Shown here piece after piece: positions 8,408 to 16,359 of a stretch of DNA of 64,000 nucleotides (positions within the stretch are counted from its first letter, which is position 1; each line of letters starts with the position of its first letter). The notes beneath the pieces are model-generated. The model was not told where the DNA came from, ran no database searches, and saw only the letters and a list, made by a program, of their open reading frames with translations. The DNA is from Mesorhizobium sp. J8 (GTDB taxonomy: Bacteria > Pseudomonadota > Alphaproteobacteria > Rhizobiales > Rhizobiaceae), in NCBI RefSeq assembly GCF_016591715.1, contig NZ_AP024109.1, forward strand, positions 620,001 to 684,000. Direction: 5' to 3'. A program made the translations under genes and the position numbers.

Positions 8408-9430
8408 CTAAGCCGGGCGCTTCACCCGGTTCTTCAGCGCTTCATAGCCGCGCTCGCCGAGCAAGGCGCGCGCCGTCGCCTTGACGGCCTGCTTTCGCCC
8501 GTCGGACGAATTGATCTGCCTGAGCCGCGCCGGAAGGTTGCGCGCCGCCTGCTGCAGCGCCGGCAGCGAAATCGGGTCGGGCAGGTTCATCATGTTGGTT
8601 TCGACGCACAGCACCGGCTTACCCGAGAGCTTGGCGATCCTCTGCGCCTGCTCATGCTCGCTCTCGATGAACAGGATGGCGTCCGACTTGCGGTAGAACT
8701 CGGCCTTGAAGCTGCCATGCGCGCCGAGCCGCTGCCGCTCTGCCTTGTTGGGCAGGTCGAGCATGATGAGATGGTCGTATCTGATGTTGTGCCCGGCGAG
8801 CCAAGCCTCGGTCAGCTTGCGGTATTTTTCCAGCCGGCTCGTCACCAGCCAGCCGATCTTCCGGGTCGGCCCGAGCAGCGGCCGCGCCTCGGCGAGGAAT
8901 TTCTCGTAGGCGGGGCCGTCGTCGTTTTCGTCCTCGGCCGGATCGAGGCAGAGCACGCCGTCAATGTCGACGCAGCATTGCTCGAGGAAGACATGGTGCA
9001 TGAAATTCCACTGGAACATCCTGGGATGCGGCACGGCCTCGAAGACGATGTCGGTTTCCTCATGCTGCAGCGAGAGGCCGAAGACGGCGGCGAAGATGAA
9101 ATCGCCCTCGATGCCGCTGGCGGCGATTTTTTCGCGTGCGTTGCGCATGGCGGTGCCGCCGATGATGCTGTCGTCGATGATCAGGATCTTGCGCATCTCT
9201 GATGCCTGCCTGTCGAGGCCCGCCCAGCGCTTCGTGATCCCGGACGTGTAGATCCGGCCGGCCAGGAAACTGTCGAGATCGGTCATCGGGATGTTCGCCG
9301 TCAGGCTGACCAGCGTCGCGGCGAGGATGCCGCTCCTCGGCACGCCGACGACCAGGTCGATGTCGCGCGGCAACCGGTGCAGGTTGCGCAGGATCGCGTC
9401 GTTCATGTCTGAAATCGATCGATAGTTCAT
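8408..9430 (-). CDS. Phosphoribosyltransferase-HAD-like fusion protein
   Basis: A 340-aa protein with two recognisable parts. Residues 1-110 form a type I phosphoribosyltransferase domain: the PRPP loop ILIIDDSIIGGTAM lies near 82-95 and VVGVPRSG near 28-34 is the pyrophosphate loop. From about residue 150 a HAD-like segment starts with DIDGVLCLDP (motif I with two aspartates) and continues with a Ser/Thr strand (GWLVTS) and a KPVLCVET end. PRTases transfer or remove 5-phosphoribose using PRPP. The gene is probably cotranscribed with the flippase upstream (46-base gap), so a role in making or salvaging a pentose or nucleotide sugar is plausible but unproven. Confidence 0.7.
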   Translation of the reverse strand: MNYRSISDMNDAILRNLHRLPRDIDLVVGVPRSGILAATLVSLTANIPMTDLDSFLAGRIYTSGITKRWAGLDRQASEMRKILIIDDSIIGGTAMRNAREKIAASGIEGDFIFAAVFGLSLQHEETDIVFEAVPHPRMFQWNFMHHVFLEQCCVDIDGVLCLDPAEDENDDGPAYEKFLAEARPLLGPTRKIGWLVTSRLEKYRKLTEAWLAGHNIRYDHLIMLDLPNKAERQRLGAHGSFKAEFYRKSDAILFIESEHEQAQRIAKLSGKPVLCVETNMMNLPDPISLPALQQAARNLPARLRQINSSDGRKQAVKATARALLGERGYEALKNRVKRPA

Positions 9431-9476
9431 GCGGTTATCCCTGTCCTAAGGTCGGCGTGTCGTGAGCCGCGTGGTC

Positions 9477-10973
9477 TCATTTCGCCCCGCTGGGGGCTGC
9501 GAGGAACCCTCTTGCCGGTATCAGCCGCAAGGCCTCGCGAAGCGCTTCGCGGCCGGCGCTGAAGGCAAGCGCGACGACAATGGTCGCGACATAGGAGAGC
9601 GCCGCGCCGCCGGCCAGCGCGACCACGGGCGGCGCCTGCAGCATCGGCTTGGCGAGCCAGACCGCGCCGAATGCCAGATGCGCGCCAAGCACGAAAGGCA
9701 GCGCCGCGTGAAGCACATGGCTGGCCTTGAGCGGTCCGTGCCTGCCGACATAGAGCCACAGGAAGGGCGTGCGCATATATTCGCTGACCGCATAGGCGAC
9801 CGCGACGCCGAGCGCGCCGTAGGGAAGGCCGATGGCGAAGGCCAGCACCGAGGTCACGGCGGTGACGATGCCCCAGCGCATGAAGTCGCCCGAACGGCCC
9901 TGGCTTACGAACAGCCATCCCGCGGGGTTGTTGAGCGGCTGCAGCAATCCGGCGAAGCCCAGTGCCAGGAAGATCGGCGCGCTTCCCCGCCATTGCTCGC
10001 CGAGCACGAAGGGGATGAGCGTGTCCGACATGGCGGCGGCGAAGGCGACACCGGGAAGCGCCACCAGGAGGATCAGCGGCATGACGCGCAGATAGGCGCT
10101 GCGATAGCGGTCCGGCTCGTCCTTCAATCGCGACAGCGCCGGCACCATCACCTTCGCCAGCGGGTTGGTGATCTGGCTGAGCGGGAAAAGCAGAAGCTTG
10201 TAGGCGCGGTCATAGAGGCCGAGCTGTGCCTCGCCCCAGTATTTGCCGATCAGCACGTTGTCGAGGTTGCGGGCGAAGAAATTGGCGAAGTTGAAGCCGG
10301 TGATGCCGGCCCCGAAATTGATCAGCGCGCCGATGCCGTCGACCTTGCGCGGCAGGCCTGGACGCCAGCGCGAGGAGTACCAGTAGCACAGCGTCGGCAG
10401 CACGGCGCTTGCCAGCGTGCCGGCGAAAAGCGCCCAATAGGAGCGATCGATGAAGGTCCAGACGATCGAGACGGCGACGCCGACGATCGCGCTGGCGATG
10501 TCGATGACGGCCAGCCGCGTGAACTCCATGCGGCGCGTCAGCAGCGCCACGTGCTGGGCTCCAAGGCCATAGGCTATGATCTGCAGGCCGAAGGCGGCGA
10601 CGAGGCCCGTCACGCGCGGCTCGCTATAGAAGGCGGCGACCAGCGGCGCGGAAGCCGCGAGTATGCAGGCGAGCACCGCGCTCACCGCCACGTTGATCCA
10701 GAACAGGTAGTTGACCTCTTCATGGCGGATGCCGCTCTTCTGGATCGTCGCCTGGGTCAGGCCGAAATCCTGGAATAGCGCGATGAAGGCAAGCACCGGC
10801 GCGCACATCGCCACGACGCCGAAATCCTGCGGCGACAACAAGCGCGACAGCACGATGACGGAGATGATCTGCGTCGCCACCCGCACGCCTTGCGCGACCG
10901 CGGTGACGACCGCGCCGCGTCCGACCGACTTGCGCAGAGAGCCCTCAGGCGGATCGAATGCACTGGTTTCCAA
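9477..10973 (-). CDS. Polysaccharide flippase, Wzx/ExoT-like
   Basis: A roughly 498-aa multi-span membrane protein of the MOP superfamily, with about a dozen hydrophobic helices (for example VAMCAPVLAFIALFQDFGL and YLFWINVAVSAVLACILAAS). Such proteins flip undecaprenyl-linked repeat units to the periplasm; S. meliloti ExoT has the same length and also sits next to exo glycosyltransferases. The start is uncertain: there is no ATG in the right place, and TTG at 10973 (after CAGGGATCC) gives the expected N-terminus. The open frame runs up to 11135 but would then swallow the regulatory motifs 11056-11120. It is transcribed divergently from exoL, with the phosphoribosyltransferase downstream. Confidence 0.8.
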   Translation of the reverse strand: METSAFDPPEGSLRKSVGRGAVVTAVAQGVRVATQIISVIVLSRLLSPQDFGVVAMCAPVLAFIALFQDFGLTQATIQKSGIRHEEVNYLFWINVAVSAVLACILAASAPLVAAFYSEPRVTGLVAAFGLQIIAYGLGAQHVALLTRRMEFTRLAVIDIASAIVGVAVSIVWTFIDRSYWALFAGTLASAVLPTLCYWYSSRWRPGLPRKVDGIGALINFGAGITGFNFANFFARNLDNVLIGKYWGEAQLGLYDRAYKLLLFPLSQITNPLAKVMVPALSRLKDEPDRYRSAYLRVMPLILLVALPGVAFAAAMSDTLIPFVLGEQWRGSAPIFLALGFAGLLQPLNNPAGWLFVSQGRSGDFMRWGIVTAVTSVLAFAIGLPYGALGVAVAYAVSEYMRTPFLWLYVGRHGPLKASHVLHAALPFVLGAHLAFGAVWLAKPMLQAPPVVALAGGAALSYVATIVVALAFSAGREALREALRLIPARGFLAAPSGAK

Positions 10974-11055
10974 ACTCAGGATCCCTGATCTTGCATCGGT
11001 CCGACATCGTCGCGACCGGCGCCCGCCGCCATGGATAAGGTACCGCAAGAAGTTT

Positions 11056-11069
11056 TTGCAGTGCAACAA
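11056..11069 (+). promoter_or_regulatory. Operator-like motif, copy 1 in the exoL/flippase divergent region
   Basis: TTGCAGTGCAACAA, matching the consensus TTGCARTGCARCAA at every position. It lies in the 196-base region between the flippase start (10973) and the exoL start (11170), 51 bases from the second copy, about five helical turns, so dimers could sit on the same face. Confidence 0.5.
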
Positions 11070-11106
11070 AAATTGTGCGGGTATTTGCTTCGCCGCACCA
11101 AAATTG

Positions 11107-11120
11107 TTGCGATGCAGCAA
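11107..11120 (+). promoter_or_regulatory. Operator-like motif, copy 2 in the exoL/flippase divergent region
   Basis: TTGCGATGCAGCAA, 13 of 14 bases identical to the copy at 1033-1046 and in the same orientation, 49 bases before the exoL start. Two tandem copies in a divergent promoter region argue for a real binding site. Confidence 0.5.
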
Positions 11121-11169
11121 AAGCTGTACTAGCATCCCCGATGGGTGGGCCCAACAGCGGTCGAGTTAC

Positions 11170-12345
11170 ATGCTGCATGTCTTGTACCTTGTGCATGACG
11201 TATCCGACCCGGCAGTGCGCCGGAGGGTTCAGATGCTCAAGGCAGGCGGCGCCGGGGTCACCCTGGCGGGGTTCCGCCGCACCACCAGCCCGGTCGCCGA
11301 GATCGAAGGCATCGAACCTGTCGACCTCGGCGCGACGCGCGACGGCCGATTCGCGCAACGCCTCGGCGCAGTCGCCAAGGCCGCGATGTCGATCGGCGCG
11401 AAGCTGGGCGCCATGCGCACACCCGATCTCATCATCGCGCGCAACCTCGAGATGCTGGCACTGGCCCGCCGCGCCAATGGCGCGCTTGGGACGAATGTGC
11501 CGATCGTTTATGAATGCCTCGACATCCATCGCCTGGTATTGCGCGACGATTTCGTCGGCAGGACGCTGCGCGGCGCCGAACGCCACCTCGCCCGCGACGT
11601 GAAGCTTCTGGTGACGAGCTCGCCGGCCTTCATCGCCAATTATTTCGAGCCTTTCGGGCAGATCGTCGCGCCCGTCGAGCTGCTCGAGAACAAATATTTC
11701 GAGACCGCGCCGGTTGCGGCGGTGCATTCTTTCGAGGACGACAGCCCGGCGTCACCGCCCTGGCGTATCGGCTGGTTTGGCGCGCTGCGCTGCCGCCGCT
11801 CGTTGGAGCTGCTGGCCGAGTTCACCCGCCGGCAGGCGGGACGCTTCGAGGTGGTGCTGAGGGGCCGTCCGGCGCTGTCCGAATTCCCGGACTTTCACGG
11901 TTTCGTCGAGGCCGAGCCGTGGCTTTCATTCGGCGGCCCTTACCGCAATCCGGAGGATATGGCGGCAATCTACGGGCAAGTGCATTTCTCCTGGGCGATC
12001 GATTTCTTCGAGGCCGGCCAGAATTCCGAATGGCTGCTTCCTAACCGTCTCTATGAAGGCTGCCGCTTTGGCGCCGTGCCGATCTCGATGGCGGGTACCG
12101 AGACCGGCCGGTTCCTGAAGCGGCAGGACATCGGCGTGCTCCTGTCCGAGGCGACGCCCGAGGGCATCGAAGCGATGCTCGGCCGGATGGATCAGGACCG
12201 CTATCGCGGCCTGAAGTCGCGGGTGCTGGCGCGCAATCCAAGGACCTGGAGCTACGACCGCAGCGATTGCGCGGCTTTCGTCGAAAAGCTGCGCGGCCTT
12301 GCCGCCATGCGTTCAAATTTTGCGACGACGGAGGCCGCGGCGTGA
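11170..12345 (+). CDS. exoL: Glycosyltransferase, ExoL-like
   Basis: A 391-aa GT-B type transferase: N-terminal MLHVLYLVHDVSDPAVRRRV with the R-rich acceptor loop, a central IVYECLDIHR strand and a C-terminal donor domain. The name rests on position more than motif: this gene followed by exoA, exoM, exoO, exoN and exoP is exactly the succinoglycan gene order of Sinorhizobium, where exoL encodes a transferase of nearly the same size. The ATG at 11170 is chosen because upstream sequence in the frame is intergenic and carries the two operator-like motifs; the ribosome site is weak. Its TGA overlaps the exoA ATG by one base, indicating translational coupling. Confidence 0.8.
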   Translation: MLHVLYLVHDVSDPAVRRRVQMLKAGGAGVTLAGFRRTTSPVAEIEGIEPVDLGATRDGRFAQRLGAVAKAAMSIGAKLGAMRTPDLIIARNLEMLALARRANGALGTNVPIVYECLDIHRLVLRDDFVGRTLRGAERHLARDVKLLVTSSPAFIANYFEPFGQIVAPVELLENKYFETAPVAAVHSFEDDSPASPPWRIGWFGALRCRRSLELLAEFTRRQAGRFEVVLRGRPALSEFPDFHGFVEAEPWLSFGGPYRNPEDMAAIYGQVHFSWAIDFFEAGQNSEWLLPNRLYEGCRFGAVPISMAGTETGRFLKRQDIGVLLSEATPEGIEAMLGRMDQDRYRGLKSRVLARNPRTWSYDRSDCAAFVEKLRGLAAMRSNFATTEAAA

Positions 12346-13358
12346 TGGCAGGGGGCGCACAGGAACCAGTGACGCAGGCTATCCCGTCGATCCTGATCGT
12401 CATTCCCTGCCTCAACGAGGCAGCCCATATCGGCGGCCTGCTCGACCAATTGCGGCCCGCGGCGGCACGGCTCGGCGGCCGCATCGTCGTCGCCGACGGC
12501 GGCAGCACCGACGGCACGCAGGCCATCGTAGAAAACATCGTGGCGAAGGATCCCCGGGTGATCCTGCTTGCCAATCCGAAGCGCCTCCAGAGCGCCGCCA
12601 TCAATCTCGCGGTGGCGAGTCTCGGCGAAGGCGCCGACTACCTTATCCGCATCGACGCGCATGGCGGCTATCCGGACGATTACTGCGACCGGCTGGTTGA
12701 GGATGCGCTTGCGACCGGCGCCGATTCGGTCGTCGTTTCGATGCTGACCGCCGGCACCGGCGCCGTGCAGAAAGCGGTCGCGGCGGCGCAGAACTCCAAG
12801 CTCGGCACCGGCGGCTCGAAGCACCGTCACATGTCCGAGGGCGAATGGGTCGACCACGGCCACCACGCGCTGATGCGCGTCGCCGCCTTCCGGCATGTCG
12901 GTGGCTATGACGAGAGCTTCAGCCACAACGAGGACGCCGAGCTCGACTATCGGCTCCGCCAGGCCGGCTATCGCGTCTGGATGAGCGGCAGGACGCAGAT
13001 GGTCTACTATCCGCGCTCGACGCTGAAGAGCCTCTATTTCCAGTATCTCGGCTATGGCCGCGGCCGCGCCAGGAACGTACTGAAGCACCGTATGGTGCCG
13101 AAGGTCCGGCAGATGGTTCCGCTGCTGGTTGCGCCCGTAGTGCTGCTCGCCCTGTTCTCCTTCGTCCACTGGCTGGCGGCGGTGCCTTTCCTTTTGTGGG
13201 CGGCGGTGTGCCTCAGTTACGGCCTGGTGGCGGCGCTACGCCAGCGCAACGCCGGCATAGCGCTCGCCGGCGTCTCGGCGATGGTTATGCATTTCGGCTG
13301 GTCCGTCGGCTTCTGGCAGCAGCTTTTGACGTCCCGCTTGCAGCGCAAGGTGGCATGA
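12345..13358 (+). CDS. exoA: Glycosyltransferase, ExoA-like, membrane-anchored
   Basis: A 337-aa family 2 glycosyltransferase. Motifs in order: LIVIPCLNEAAHIGGLLDQL, VVADGGSTDGT, RIDAHGGYP (acceptor/metal region) and HNEDAELDYRLRQAGYRVW (ED plus RxxRW-like end). Hydrophobic helices at the C-terminus (LLVAPVVLLALFSFVHWLAAVPFLLWAAV and following) anchor it in the inner membrane. In succinoglycan synthesis ExoA adds a beta-1,3 glucose to the growing lipid-linked unit. ATG at 12345 overlaps the exoL stop. Second gene of the coupled exoLAMO run. Confidence 0.85.
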   Translation: MAGGAQEPVTQAIPSILIVIPCLNEAAHIGGLLDQLRPAAARLGGRIVVADGGSTDGTQAIVENIVAKDPRVILLANPKRLQSAAINLAVASLGEGADYLIRIDAHGGYPDDYCDRLVEDALATGADSVVVSMLTAGTGAVQKAVAAAQNSKLGTGGSKHRHMSEGEWVDHGHHALMRVAAFRHVGGYDESFSHNEDAELDYRLRQAGYRVWMSGRTQMVYYPRSTLKSLYFQYLGYGRGRARNVLKHRMVPKVRQMVPLLVAPVVLLALFSFVHWLAAVPFLLWAAVCLSYGLVAALRQRNAGIALAGVSAMVMHFGWSVGFWQQLLTSRLQRKVA

Positions 13359-14296
13359 TGGCCGGCCGCTCGATCGACATCTGCATCTGCACCTTCCGCC
13401 GGCCGGAGCTGGCCGACACGCTGCGCTCCGTCGCTGCGCTGGAGAAGCCGGCGGGACTGGAGATAGGCATCGTCATTGCCGACAATGACGATGAGCCCAG
13501 CGCGCAGAAGCTGGTGAAGGCTTTGGCCGAAGAGCTGAAGCTGCCGGTCCGTTACCGCCACGCGCCGGCGCGCAACATCTCGATCGCCCGCAACGCTTGC
13601 CTCGACGCCAGCGTGTCGGACTTCGTCGCCTTCATCGACGACGACGAGACGGCGTCGCCCTCCTGGCTGGTCGAGTTGATTGCGGCGGCCGACGCTACGG
13701 GTGCCGCGGCGGTGCTCGGTCCAGTGCGGGCGCATTATCGCCAGGACGCGCCGGACTGGATGCGGAAGGGTGATTTCCATTCCACCTTGCCGGTCTGGGT
13801 GCGCGGCGAGATCCGCACCGGCTACACCTGCAACGTCCTGCTCAGAACGGCCGATGCAAGCCTGCGCGGCCGGCGCTTCAGCCTGGCGCGCGGCCAGACC
13901 GGCGGCGAGGACACCGAATTCTTCGACGCCATGGTCAAGGCCGGCGGACGTATCGCCTTTGCGCCTAATGCCTTCGTCGATGAGGTCGTGCCGCGCGCCA
14001 GGGCCGCGTTCGACTGGCTGCGCCGCCGCCGCTTCCGCTTCGGCCAGACGCATGGCCATCTGATCGGGCGCGGCGCTGGCGGCATACGCCGCGCCGGCCA
14101 GATCGGGCTGGCTTCGGCCAAGGCCGCCTACTGTTTCGGCATGGCGATTTTGACCGCGATCAGCCCGGTGCGGCGGAACCGCAGCGTGCTGCGCGGCATT
14201 ATGCACGTTGGCGTCGTCAGCGGTTTGGTCGGCGTCCGCGAAATCCGCCAATACGGCCTCACGTCGCCAGAACAAGGGAACAAGCGTGCAGCCTGA
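13355..14296 (+). CDS. exoM: Glycosyltransferase, ExoM-like
   Basis: A 313-aa family 2 glycosyltransferase starting MMAGRSIDICICTFRRPELADTL, a characteristic ExoM-type N-terminus. IVIADNDDEPSAQ binds the nucleotide, FIDDDE is the DxD site and GGEDTEFFDAM the ED motif. In succinoglycan synthesis ExoM adds a beta-1,4 glucose. The start overlaps the exoA stop (ATGA at 13355). A C-terminal hydrophobic patch (AYCFGMAILTAISPV) may associate with the membrane. Its end overlaps the exoO start by 11 bases. Confidence 0.85.
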   Translation: MMAGRSIDICICTFRRPELADTLRSVAALEKPAGLEIGIVIADNDDEPSAQKLVKALAEELKLPVRYRHAPARNISIARNACLDASVSDFVAFIDDDETASPSWLVELIAAADATGAAAVLGPVRAHYRQDAPDWMRKGDFHSTLPVWVRGEIRTGYTCNVLLRTADASLRGRRFSLARGQTGGEDTEFFDAMVKAGGRIAFAPNAFVDEVVPRARAAFDWLRRRRFRFGQTHGHLIGRGAGGIRRAGQIGLASAKAAYCFGMAILTAISPVRRNRSVLRGIMHVGVVSGLVGVREIRQYGLTSPEQGNKRAA

Positions 14297-15272
14297 CGTC
14301 AGCTTCGTCATTGCCGCCTATAATGCGGAGGCCACCCTCGACCGCGCCATTGCCGGCGCGATCGCGCAACTCGGCGTGACCGTCGAGGTCATCGTCGTCG
14401 ACGACCAGTCGCGCGACGGCACGCTCGATGTGGCGCGCGCCTATCCGCAAGATATCGTCAAGGTGGTGGCGCTGCCGGCCAATCGTGGTCCGGGCGGCGC
14501 CCGCAATGCCGGCCTCGACCTGGCCAGGGGCCGCTGGGTGGCGGTGCTGGATTCCGACGATGCGGTCCTTCCCGACCGCCTGGCCATGATGATCTCCCGC
14601 GCCGAAGCGGCGGGTGCCCAGATTGCGGTCGACAATGTCCAGGTCGTGCGCGAGGACGGCACGCCCGACGACACCATGTTTCCGGCCAGCTATCTCGAAA
14701 GCCTGCGCGAAATCTCGCTGGCCGACTACATCGACGGCAATCTGGTCTTCGAATCGCGCTTCAATCTCGGCTATCTCAAGCCGATCTTCCAGCGCCGCTT
14801 CCTCGACGACAACAGGCTGCGCTACGACGAGAAGCTGCGCATCGGCGAGGACTACATTCTTCTGGCCAGCGCGCTGGCCAGCGGCGGCCGCTGCGTGGTC
14901 GAGCCGACCGTCGGCTATGTCTATCATATCCGTACCGGCTCGATCTCGCGGGTGCTCGACCTGCATCACGTCGAGGCGATGACGCATGCCGACGCCGCCT
15001 TCGCTGCGGCATATCCCATGGACAGCAGCGCGAAGGCGGCCTTCGCCAGGCGTGGCCGCAGCCTGCGCAAGGCGTCGTCGTTCCTGTCCCTGGTTCAGCA
15101 CATCAAGGCGCGCGCGCCGATCAAGGCGATCGGCGCGGCGCTCAGGGATCCGGCCGCGATCGGGCATTTGAGCATGCCTATCGCGGTCCGGCTCAAAAGG
15201 GTTGCGGCGCAGCTTCGCCGTGGGGGTGGGGAGATAAAGCATGCTGGCGATTTGATAGCCGGCGACAGGTAG
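14286..15272 (+). CDS. exoO: Glycosyltransferase, ExoO-like
   Basis: A 328-aa family 2 glycosyltransferase: [56 protein letters not shown] (DxD) and [13 protein letters not shown] (ED). In succinoglycan synthesis ExoO adds a beta-1,6 glucose. Start is GTG at 14286 after AAGGGAACAA, giving the usual short N-terminus; longer in-frame starts lie wholly within exoM. The gene at the left window edge is a paralogue with the same signature blocks. A 23-base gap separates it from exoN. Confidence 0.85.
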   Translation: MQPDVSFVIAAYNAEATLDRAIAGAIAQLGVTVEVIVVDDQSRDGTLDVARAYPQDIVKVVALPANRGPGGARNAGLDLARGRWVAVLDSDDAVLPDRLAMMISRAEAAGAQIAVDNVQVVREDGTPDDTMFPASYLESLREISLADYIDGNLVFESRFNLGYLKPIFQRRFLDDNRLRYDEKLRIGEDYILLASALASGGRCVVEPTVGYVYHIRTGSISRVLDLHHVEAMTHADAAFAAAYPMDSSAKAAFARRGRSLRKASSFLSLVQHIKARAPIKAIGAALRDPAAIGHLSMPIAVRLKRVAAQLRRGGGEIKHAGDLIAGDR

Positions 15273-15295
15273 AAATCTCTCAGAAGGAAGACCAG

Positions 15296-16192
15296 ATGCA
15301 GAAAGTCAGGAAGGCAGTCATCCCGGTGGCGGGGCTCGGAACGCGGTTCCTGCCGGCGACCAAGTCGATGCCGAAGGAAATGCTGCCCGTCGTCGACAAG
15401 CCCGTCGTGCAATATGCCGTCGACGAGGCGTTCGAGGCCGGCATCGAGCACATCGTCTTCGTCACCGGCCGCAACAAGGCGGTCATCGAGGACTATTTCG
15501 ACCTGCACCCTGAACTGATCGGCACGCTGGAGCAGACCGGCAAGAAGGCACAGCTCGAATCGCTGGAAAGCCTGTTGCCCGTCGCCGGCGCCACCTCCTT
15601 CATCCGCCAGCAGTCGCCGCAGGGCCTAGGCCACGCCGTCTGGTGCGCGCGCGACGTGATCGGCAACGAGCCCTTCGCGCTGCTGCTTCCCGACATGGTG
15701 TCGTTCGGCACGCGCGGCTGCCTTGCCGAGACGGTCGACCTTTACCAGCGCACCGGCGGCAATGTCATCGCCGTCGAGCGCTGCGACCCGGCCGAAACCA
15801 GCAAATACGGCATTGTCGGCCGCGGCGACGAGGTCGGTTCCGGCTTCAAGGTCACGGCGATGGTCGAAAAGCCGGCGCCCGCCAACGCGCCGTCGAATTT
15901 CTACATCAACGGCCGCTACGTCCTGCAGCCGGAGATCTTTGCCCTGCTCGGCAACCAGCAGCGCGGCGCCGGCAACGAGATTCAACTCACCGACGCCATG
16001 GTGCGCCTGGCTCAGAGCCAGCCTTTCTATGCCCAGCCTTTCGATGGCCGCATGTTCGACTGTGGTTCCAAGGAGGGCTTCATCGAGGCCACCATCGCCT
16101 TTGCGCTGGCCCGCGACGACATGAAGGGTCCTGTCTTCGAGATGCTGCAGCAATTTGTCCGGTCGCATGAGCGCCGGGAAGTAGCCGCATAA
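15296..16192 (+). CDS. exoN: UTP-glucose-1-phosphate uridylyltransferase
   Basis: Makes UDP-glucose from UTP and glucose-1-phosphate. The 298-aa sequence has the nucleotidyltransferase signature [17 protein letters not shown] near residue 14 and [10 protein letters not shown] for the sugar-binding face; [21 protein letters not shown] and a VEKPAP segment are typical of the GalU family. AGAAGGAAG precedes the ATG. Sitting between exoO and exoP matches Sinorhizobium exoN rather than a free-standing galU. Its product feeds the glucosyltransferases here and UDP-glucose dehydrogenase at 2627. Confidence 0.93.
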   Translation: MQKVRKAVIPVAGLGTRFLPATKSMPKEMLPVVDKPVVQYAVDEAFEAGIEHIVFVTGRNKAVIEDYFDLHPELIGTLEQTGKKAQLESLESLLPVAGATSFIRQQSPQGLGHAVWCARDVIGNEPFALLLPDMVSFGTRGCLAETVDLYQRTGGNVIAVERCDPAETSKYGIVGRGDEVGSGFKVTAMVEKPAPANAPSNFYINGRYVLQPEIFALLGNQQRGAGNEIQLTDAMVRLAQSQPFYAQPFDGRMFDCGSKEGFIEATIAFALARDDMKGPVFEMLQQFVRSHERREVAA

Positions 16193-16246
16193 TGCCCATC
16201 TTTCGGGTGCATATGCGGTTTCGCGATGGCGCGACAGCCACTCCAG

Positions 16247-16269
16247 CGCCCGGGCCTTCCGGCCCGGCG
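16247..16269 (+). other. GC-rich hairpin downstream of exoN
   Basis: CGCCCGGGCC pairs with GGCCCGGCG across a TTCC loop. There is no following T-run, so it may be a processing or pausing element rather than a terminator. The 167-base gap between exoN and exoP otherwise holds no gene that I can see. Confidence 0.45.
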
Positions 16270-16359
16270 CATCCTGGCAACAACGTTGCGCGGTCTTTTC
16301 TGGTCACGACGCCGATCTACCAAGGCCGATAGCGCCTGCAACCTGGAATTGGACCGACT

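Noticed and set aside
10974..11135. N-terminal extension of the flippase up to an ATG at 11135
   Set aside because: The extension has non-membrane, low-complexity sequence and crosses the two operator-like motifs; the TTG at 10973 gives a normal family N-terminus.
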